The notes under the pieces were generated by a model. That model was given only the letters and a program-made list of their open reading frames with translations. It was not told the origin of the DNA and searched no databases. Of a stretch of DNA of 64,000 bases, positions 58,126-64,000 are shown piece by piece. How positions within the stretch are numbered: the first letter of the stretch is position 1; each line of letters opens with the position of its first letter. Both the position numbers and the translations under genes were made by a program. The DNA comes from Rubrivivax gelatinosus. Its GTDB lineage: Bacteria; Pseudomonadota; Gammaproteobacteria; Burkholderiales; Burkholderiaceae_C. Location of the stretch: positions 1-64,000 of the forward strand of contig NZ_SLXD01000018.1 in the NCBI RefSeq assembly GCF_004340905.1, written 5' to 3'.

Positions 58126-58857
58126 ATGCCTGTGGACCGTCCTTTCCATCCGATTCCCGCCGAAGAGACCGAGCTGCGCCTGGACCAGGCGCTGCAGCTG
58201 CTCGCGCATTCGGGGGTGCCGGAGCCTCGTGGCGAGCGCGGCAGCGCGCAATGGATGCAGCAGCTGATCGACGCGCTGGTCGAGCTTTCCAGCCGCGACG
58301 CGCTCACCGGGCTGGCCAACCGACGTGCCTTTCGGGTCGCCTTGGAGCGCGAGATCGACCGCGTCGCGCGCAGCGGCGAGCCGGCGCTGATGCTGGTCGC
58401 CGACATCGACCACTTCAAGCTCGTCAACGACAACCATGGCCACGCCGCCGGCGACGAAGTCATCCGCGCCGTGGCCGCGGTGCTGGCCGACAGCGTGCGC
58501 CCGATGGACCTGGTCGCACGCGTGGGCGGCGAGGAGTTCGCGATCATCCTGCCCAACTGCCCGCATACCTTCGGCGAGACGGTCGCCGAGCGCATCCGCC
58601 AGCAGGTCGAGCGCTTGCGGGTGCCGGTGGGCAACGGCCGCGAGCTCGCCGTCAGCATCAGCGTCGGCGGCGCTTTCGCGCCGCAGTGGGTGCGTTCCAC
58701 GCCGGCGCTGTGGCTCGAGCGCGCCGACCTCCAGCTCTACGCCGCCAAGGCCGCCGGCCGCAACCGCGTGCTGCTGGAGCCGACCGCCGATTCCCACGTC
58801 AGCCACGATGAGAAGCGGCTGTTGTTCGACTCCACGAGCTTCCAGGATTTCCTATGA
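58126..58857 (+). CDS. Diguanylate cyclase (GGDEF)
   Basis: 243 residues, cytoplasmic. GGEEF active-site motif at 134-138, with an RxxD inhibitory site (Arg125-Asp128) five residues before it. N-terminal 50 residues are helical with no recognised sensor. Makes c-di-GMP. ATGA overlap with the FlhG-like gene implies a role in motility or cell-pole control. Confidence 0.9.
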   Translation: MPVDRPFHPIPAEETELRLDQALQLLAHSGVPEPRGERGSAQWMQQLIDALVELSSRDALTGLANRRAFRVALEREIDRVARSGEPALMLVADIDHFKLVNDNHGHAAGDEVIRAVAAVLADSVRPMDLVARVGGEEFAIILPNCPHTFGETVAERIRQQVERLRVPVGNGRELAVSISVGGAFAPQWVRSTPALWLERADLQLYAAKAAGRNRVLLEPTADSHVSHDEKRLLFDSTSFQDFL

Positions 58858-59693
58858 CCGACGGTACCCCGCCGGCCGCAGTGCCCAGCTCCCGAGCCGA
58901 CGCCGCCCGCGCCGGGCGGCCGCGTGCGCGCATCAGCGCGGTCACCAGCGGCAAGGGCGGCGTGGGCAAGACCTTCGTTGCCGCCAACCTGGCCGCCGCG
59001 CTGGCGCGACAGGGCCGGCGCGTGCTCGTGCTCGACGCCGACCTGGGCCTGGCGAACCTGGACGTCGTGCTCAACCTGTACCCCAAGCTGACGCTGCACG
59101 ACGTCTTCACCGGCAAGTGCTCGCTCGACGAGGCGCTGCTGCCGGCCCCGGGCGGCTTCACGGTGCTGCTCGCCGGCTCGGGCATGGTCGAGTACTCGCG
59201 CATGACGCCCGAAGTGCGCGACCAGCTGCAGCGTGTCATCACCGAGGTCTCGCCGCGTTTCGACCACGTCATCCTGGACACCGGCGCCGGCATCTCCGAC
59301 GTCGTGCTTTACGCCGTCTCGCTGGCCGACGACGTGCTGGTCGTCGCCACGCCCGAGCCGACCTCGCTGACCGATGCCTACGCGACGATCAAGGTGCTGG
59401 CGACCACCCAGGGGCGGCGCCAGATGCACGTGCTCGTCAACCAGGCGCGCCGGCCCGGCGAGGGCCGCGTGGTGCGCCAGCAGCTGCAGGCGGTGGTCGA
59501 CCGTTACGTGGCGCCGTCGCTGGATGCGCCGGTGCGGCTGGACCTGCTCGGCGAGCTGCCGTCCGATCCATCGGTGCGCGAAGCGGTGCTGCGCCGCCAG
59601 CTGCTGCTGGAAAGCCTGCCCGGCGCGCCGGCGGCCATCGCGATGGTCGGCATTGCCACGCGCCTGCTGGCCCAGCTCGACGGCACGCGGTGA
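58854..59693 (+). CDS. MinD/ParA-family ATPase, FlhG-like
   Basis: 279 residues. Deviant Walker A SGKGGVGKT (32-40), LVLDADLGLANLDVVLNL, VILDTGAGIS, and ATPEPTSLTDAYATIKVL, which fit FlhG/FleN (flagellar number) more than MinD. The GGDEF gene upstream and the globin gene downstream are coupled to it by overlaps. Confidence 0.88.
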   Translation: MTDGTPPAAVPSSRADAARAGRPRARISAVTSGKGGVGKTFVAANLAAALARQGRRVLVLDADLGLANLDVVLNLYPKLTLHDVFTGKCSLDEALLPAPGGFTVLLAGSGMVEYSRMTPEVRDQLQRVITEVSPRFDHVILDTGAGISDVVLYAVSLADDVLVVATPEPTSLTDAYATIKVLATTQGRRQMHVLVNQARRPGEGRVVRQQLQAVVDRYVAPSLDAPVRLDLLGELPSDPSVREAVLRRQLLLESLPGAPAAIAMVGIATRLLAQLDGTR

Positions 59694-60082
59694 GCGCGAC
59701 CGTGCCGGCGCCGTTCGAGCGCCTGGGCGGCGAAGCCGGCGTGCGCACGCTGGTCGACCGCTTCTACGACCTGATGGAGCTGGAGCCGTCCTACGCCGCG
59801 CTGCGTGCGATGCACCCGCAGAGCCTGGACGGCTCGCGCGACAAGCTGTTCTGGTTCCTCTGTGGCTGGCTCGGCGGGCCGGACCATTACGTGCAGCGTT
59901 TCGGCCACCCGCGCCTGCGTGCACGCCACCTGCCGTATGCGATCGGCATCGCCGAACGCGACCAGTGGATGGCCTGCATGATCCAGGCGATGGGCGAGCG
60001 CGAGATCGAGCCGGCGCTGGCCGACAAGCTCGCCGAGTCGCTGTTCGGCACCGCCGACTGGATGCGCAACAAGGGCGGCTGA
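59690..60082 (+). CDS. Group II truncated hemoglobin
   Basis: 130 residues from GTG 59690 (GTGA overlap). FERLGGEAGVRTLVDRFYDLM, LFWFLCGWLGGPDHYVQRFGHPRLRARHLPYAIG with the proximal His, and ERDQWMACM with the Trp G8 typical of group II. Binds O2 or NO. Convergent with smr (11 bp between stops). Confidence 0.92.
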   Translation: MSATVPAPFERLGGEAGVRTLVDRFYDLMELEPSYAALRAMHPQSLDGSRDKLFWFLCGWLGGPDHYVQRFGHPRLRARHLPYAIGIAERDQWMACMIQAMGEREIEPALADKLAESLFGTADWMRNKGG

Positions 60083-60093
60083 GAGGCGCCGCC

Positions 60094-60723
60094 CTAGCCG
60101 AGCAGCACGATCAGCGCGCCGGCACCGCCCTGCGGCCCGGTGGCCTGGGCGAAGGCGATGACCTCCTCGCACTGCGCCAGCCAGCGCTGGGCCTTGACCT
60201 TGAGCACCGGCTTGCGCCCCGGCGAGCCGTGACCCTTGCCGTGCACCACGCGCACGCAGCGCTGGCCGCGCTGCAGCGCCTCGCGCACGAAACGCACCAG
60301 CGCGTCGCGCGCCTCGTCGCGGCGCAGGCCGTGCAGGTCGACCTCGGCCTGGATCGACCAGTGGCCGCGGCGCAGCCGGGTGACGACGTCGGGGCCGACG
60401 CCGAAGCGGCGGAACGACAGGCCGTCGTCGGTCAGCAGCAGCGACTCGACGTCGACCTCGTCGGACAGCGTCGCGCGCAGCGCCTCGCGTTCGTCGGCCT
60501 CGCGCTGGCGCGGCAGCGGCGCCGGCCGGGCGCGCTGCACATGGGCGCGCCCGTGCGGGCGCAGCGCGTGCACCGGACCGACGGCATGCGCGAAGGCGCG
60601 CCGCTGGGCCTCGGCCTCGGCCGCCTCGCGGCGCTCGCGCTCGGCACGTTCAGCGGCTTCGCGTTCGCGCCGCGCGATCGCCTCGCGCAGCGCCTGCAGT
60701 TCCTTCAGGCTGGAGATCTTCAC
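60094..60723 (-). CDS. Smr-domain protein
   Basis: 209 residues. Charged coiled-coil N-terminus (30 residues, ALREAIARREREAAERAERERREAAEAEAQRR) and a C-terminal Smr domain (EVDLHGLRRDEARDALVRFV, VRVVHGKGHGSPGRKPVLK). Smr domains act as nucleases; this single-domain type resembles SmrA/SmrB. Its start overlaps the radC stop as ATGA. Confidence 0.9.
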   Translation of the reverse strand: MKISSLKELQALREAIARREREAAERAERERREAAEAEAQRRAFAHAVGPVHALRPHGRAHVQRARPAPLPRQREADEREALRATLSDEVDVESLLLTDDGLSFRRFGVGPDVVTRLRRGHWSIQAEVDLHGLRRDEARDALVRFVREALQRGQRCVRVVHGKGHGSPGRKPVLKVKAQRWLAQCEEVIAFAQATGPQGGAGALIVLLG

Positions 60724-61397
60724 ACCAGCCCCCGTTCGGCCATCGACACCACCTGGCCGCGGCCGACGACGAGGTGATCGAGCACGCGCACGTCCAGCAG
60801 TTGCAGCGCCTGGCGCAGCGTCTGCGTCAGGAACTCGTCGGCGCGCGAGGGCTCGGCGACGCCCGACGGGTGGTTGTGCGCCAGGATCACCGCGCCGGCG
60901 TTGAGCGCCAGCGCGCGGCGCGCCACCTCGCGCGGGTAGACGCTGGTCTGGGTCAGCGTGCCCTGGAACATCTCTTCCATCACGATCAGCCGGTGCTGGC
61001 TGTCGAGGAACAGCACCGCGAACACCTCGTGATCCCGGCCGGCCAGGTGCAGCGCGACGTAGTCCCTGACCTTGTCGGGCGCGTCGAACACCGGCGCGGC
61101 GCGCACCCGGGCGGCCAGCGCGCGGCGCGCGAGTTCCATCACCGCCAGCAGCTCGGCCTGCTTGGCCGGCCCCAGGCCCTTCACCCGCTCGAGGGTGGCG
61201 GGTGTGGCGGCGAGCAGCCCGCCGACACCGCCGCAGGCCGCCAGCACGCGCTGCGCGAGCTCGAACACGCCCTCGCCGGGCAGCCCGGTGCGCAGCAGCA
61301 GCGCCAGCAGTTCGCCGTCGGCGAGCGCACCGGCGCCGCGTGCGAGCAGCTTCTCGCGCGGGCGCTGGTCGGCGGGCAGGTCCTTCAGGAGGGGCAT
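60720..61397 (-). CDS. radC: RadC (JAB/MPN metalloprotease fold)
   Basis: 225 residues. Helix-hairpin-helix N-terminus, then JAB motif E...VILAHNHPSGVAEPSRAD (HxHPSGxxxPSxxD). Role debated. ATG 61397 is about 50 bp from the divergent FKBP gene. Confidence 0.94.
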   Translation of the reverse strand: MPLLKDLPADQRPREKLLARGAGALADGELLALLLRTGLPGEGVFELAQRVLAACGGVGGLLAATPATLERVKGLGPAKQAELLAVMELARRALAARVRAAPVFDAPDKVRDYVALHLAGRDHEVFAVLFLDSQHRLIVMEEMFQGTLTQTSVYPREVARRALALNAGAVILAHNHPSGVAEPSRADEFLTQTLRQALQLLDVRVLDHLVVGRGQVVSMAERGLV

Positions 61398-61450
61398 GGG
61401 GCGGCTCTTACAATGGCCGCAACCAGTCTATCGTCAGCGACGTACCCCCA

Positions 61451-61894
61451 GTGACCAGCGTCCAGTCCGGCTCCTTCCTGACCCTGCACTACCGGCTCGC
61501 CGGGCCCGACGGCGGCGACATCGTCAACACCTTCGGCGGCACGCCGGCGACGCTGACGATCGGTGCCGGCGACCTGTCCCCGGGCCTGGAGCAGGCGCTG
61601 ATCGGCCTGGCAGACGGCGCCCAGGCGCGTTTCGAGCTGCCGCCGGGCGCCGCCTTCGGCGAGCGCAACCCGCAGATGATGCAGCGCGTGAAGATGTCGC
61701 TGATGCGCGAACTGGGCGACGAGGACACCGTCTACACCGTCGGCGACGTCGTGCAGTTCCCGACCCCCGACGGCCAGGGCAGCTACGCCGGCATGGTGCG
61801 CGAGGTCGGCGAGGACTGGCTGCTGTTCGATTTCAACCACCCGTTGGCCGGCCAGTCCGTGCACTTCGAGGTGCAGATCCTGGGAGTGCTGTGA
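61451..61894 (+). CDS. FKBP-type peptidyl-prolyl isomerase, SlpA type
   Basis: 147 residues from GTG 61451. LTLHYRLAGPDGGDIVNTFGGTPATLTIGAGDLSPGLEQALIGLADGAQARFELPPGAAFGERNPQMMQRV and FDFNHPLAGQSVHFEVQIL are typical of SlyD/SlpA-type isomerases with an IF insert. Coupled to ispH by TGATG, the common slpA-ispH order. A TACAAT -10-like hexamer lies at 61409-61414. Confidence 0.92.
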   Translation: MTSVQSGSFLTLHYRLAGPDGGDIVNTFGGTPATLTIGAGDLSPGLEQALIGLADGAQARFELPPGAAFGERNPQMMQRVKMSLMRELGDEDTVYTVGDVVQFPTPDGQGSYAGMVREVGEDWLLFDFNHPLAGQSVHFEVQILGVL

Positions 61895-62859
61895 TGGCAG
61901 CGATCGAGGAACTGGTCCTGGCCGAGCCGCGTGGCTTCTGTGCCGGCGTCGACCGCGCGATCGAGATCGTCGAGCGCGCGCTTGCCAAGTTCGGCGCGCC
62001 GATCTACGTGCGCCACGAGATCGTGCACAACACCTACGTCGTCAACGACCTGCGGGCCAAGGGCGCGATCTTCATCGAGGACCTCGCCGAGGTGCCGCGT
62101 GGCGCGACGCTGGTCTTCAGCGCGCACGGCGTCAGCCAGGCGGTGCGCGAGGAGGCCGAGCGCCGCGGCTTCAAGGTCTTCGACGCCACCTGCCCGCTGG
62201 TGACCAAGGTCCACGTCGAGGTCGCCAAGCTGGCGCGCGAGGGCTACGAGTTCATCATGATCGGCCACAAGGGGCACCCCGAGGTCGAAGGCACGATGGG
62301 CCAGCTCTCCGAGGGCATCTACCTCGTCGAGGATGCCGGCGACGTGCAGCGCGTGCACCCGCGCGGCGACAAGCTCGCCGTCGTCACCCAGACCACGTTG
62401 TCGGTGGACGACGCGGCCGAGATCCTGGCCGCGGTGAAGCAGCGCTTCCCGCACGTGCGCGAGCCCAAGAAGCAGGACATCTGCTACGCGACGCAGAACC
62501 GCCAGGACGCGGTCAAGGTGATGGCCCCGGCGGTCGACGTCGTCGTCGTCGTCGGCAGCCCGACCAGCAGCAACAGCAACCGCCTGCGCGAGCTGGCCGA
62601 ACGCCTGGGCACGCCGGCGCACATGGTCGACAGCGCCGACGACTTGAAGCCCGAGTGGTTCGAAGGCCGCCGCCGCGTCGGCCTGACCGCCGGCGCCTCG
62701 GCGCCGGACATCCTGGTGCAGCAGGTCATCGCCCGGCTGCGCGAGCTGGGCGTGCTCAGCGTGCGCAACATGGACGGCGTCAAGGAAGCGGTGCGTTTCC
62801 CGCTGCCGCGCGGCCTGGGCGAGCGCAGCATGGCCGAGACCGAGTCCGCCTCCGGCTGA
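61894..62859 (+). CDS. ispH: 4-hydroxy-3-methylbut-2-enyl diphosphate reductase
   Basis: 321 residues. Last step of the MEP isoprenoid pathway, [4Fe-4S] enzyme. PRGFCAGVDRAIEIVE, VVFSAHGVSQAV (here LVFSAHGVS), DATCPLVTKVH, IGHKGHPEVEGTMGQ, DICYATQNRQ, VVVGSPTSSNSNRL, and LTAGASAPDILVQQV. All three cluster Cys are present. It has a terminator after it. Confidence 0.97.
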   Translation: MAAIEELVLAEPRGFCAGVDRAIEIVERALAKFGAPIYVRHEIVHNTYVVNDLRAKGAIFIEDLAEVPRGATLVFSAHGVSQAVREEAERRGFKVFDATCPLVTKVHVEVAKLAREGYEFIMIGHKGHPEVEGTMGQLSEGIYLVEDAGDVQRVHPRGDKLAVVTQTTLSVDDAAEILAAVKQRFPHVREPKKQDICYATQNRQDAVKVMAPAVDVVVVVGSPTSSNSNRLRELAERLGTPAHMVDSADDLKPEWFEGRRRVGLTAGASAPDILVQQVIARLRELGVLSVRNMDGVKEAVRFPLPRGLGERSMAETESASG

Positions 62860-62882
62860 ACGCCGCCGCCGAATATCCGACG

Positions 62883-62914
62883 ACGGCGCCCTCGACGGCG
62901 CCGTTCGCCTTTCT
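62883..62914. terminator. Terminator after ispH
   Basis: ACGGCGCC (62883-62890) pairs with GGCGCCGT (62897-62904) over 6 bases, followed by TCGCCTTTCT. Confidence 0.55.
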
Positions 62915-62919
62915 AGAAT
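62892..62919 (+). promoter_or_regulatory. Candidate serS promoter
   Basis: TAGAAT -10 (62914-62919) with a weak TCGACG -35 (62892-62897), 16-bp spacing. It overlaps the ispH terminator and predicts a short leader of about 13 bases before the serS ATG. Confidence 0.38.
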
Positions 62920-62938
62920 CTCCCTCTCCGGAGGACCC

Positions 62939-64000
<1,062 letters not shown>

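Noticed and set aside
60720..61397. radC as a mobile-island or defence-linked copy
   Set aside because: It sits with smr, slpA-type isomerase and ispH in ordinary chromosomal surroundings; nothing marks it as accessory.

Overview
The window is about 70% G+C with dense, overlapping genes. Its content (Calvin-cycle cbb genes, a complete membrane-bound H2-uptake hydrogenase locus, AcoR-type acetaldehyde oxidation, and a Burkholderiales-like housekeeping set) suggests a betaproteobacterium of the Rubrivivax/Leptothrix group (Burkholderiales). It is most probably a facultatively autotrophic or phototrophic Rubrivivax such as R. gelatinosus. This identification is an inference from gene content and order; no rRNA gene is present to confirm it.

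Layout. 1-4305 (+): tail of a cbb operon, cbbT (5' cut by the window)-cbbZ-cbbA-cbbY. 4316-21979 (-): one 17.7 kb hydrogenase locus, read hupS-L-E-C-(HigA-like gene)-hupD-F-G-H-I-J-K-hypA-B-F'-C-D-E-hoxA-hupU-hupV. It encodes an oxygen-tolerant-type membrane hydrogenase, its cytochrome b, nickel uptake and maturation factors, an NtrC-type activator and an H2-sensing regulatory hydrogenase. The usual partner kinase (HupT/HoxJ) is not present. 22200-27314: membrane protein, VUT transporter, greB, spoT, rpoZ, gmk. 27347-31091: acoR and a divergent aldehyde dehydrogenase with a readable sigma-54 promoter and an upstream dyad. 31148-33808: lipoprotein and a bactofilin / M23 peptidase / bactofilin cassette. 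33838-35942: TPP riboswitch and thiC. 35943-41677: a lactate-use operon, lldP-lldR-lldD-dld, preceded by two matching LldR-type operators 140 bp apart.

41731-44381 holds a lipoprotein esterase and an unrecognised effector-like pair that may be one gene broken by a frameshift. 44564-48688 looks like a small genomic island. It is bounded by a 30-bp direct repeat made from the last codons of yicC and carries a Fic protein and two exported proteins of unknown function, but no integrase. 48670-54327: yicC, a Ser/Thr kinase and PP2C phosphatase, rph, rdgB, hemW. 54337-57935 (-): TSUP permease and cheR-cheD-cheB. 58126-60082: GGDEF protein, FlhG-like ATPase and truncated globin, translationally coupled. 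60094-64000: smr, radC, FKBP-type isomerase, ispH, serS (3' cut by the window).

How the genes work together: the hydrogenase supplies electrons from H2 to the quinone pool and the adjacent, convergent cbb operon fixes CO2, so the first third is an H2-driven autotrophy region. The aldehyde and lactate modules add organic electron donors. The most unusual items are the yicC-bounded island, the internal histidine-rich insert in HypB, the short HypF, the orphan HigA-like gene inside the hup operon, and the split effector-like gene.
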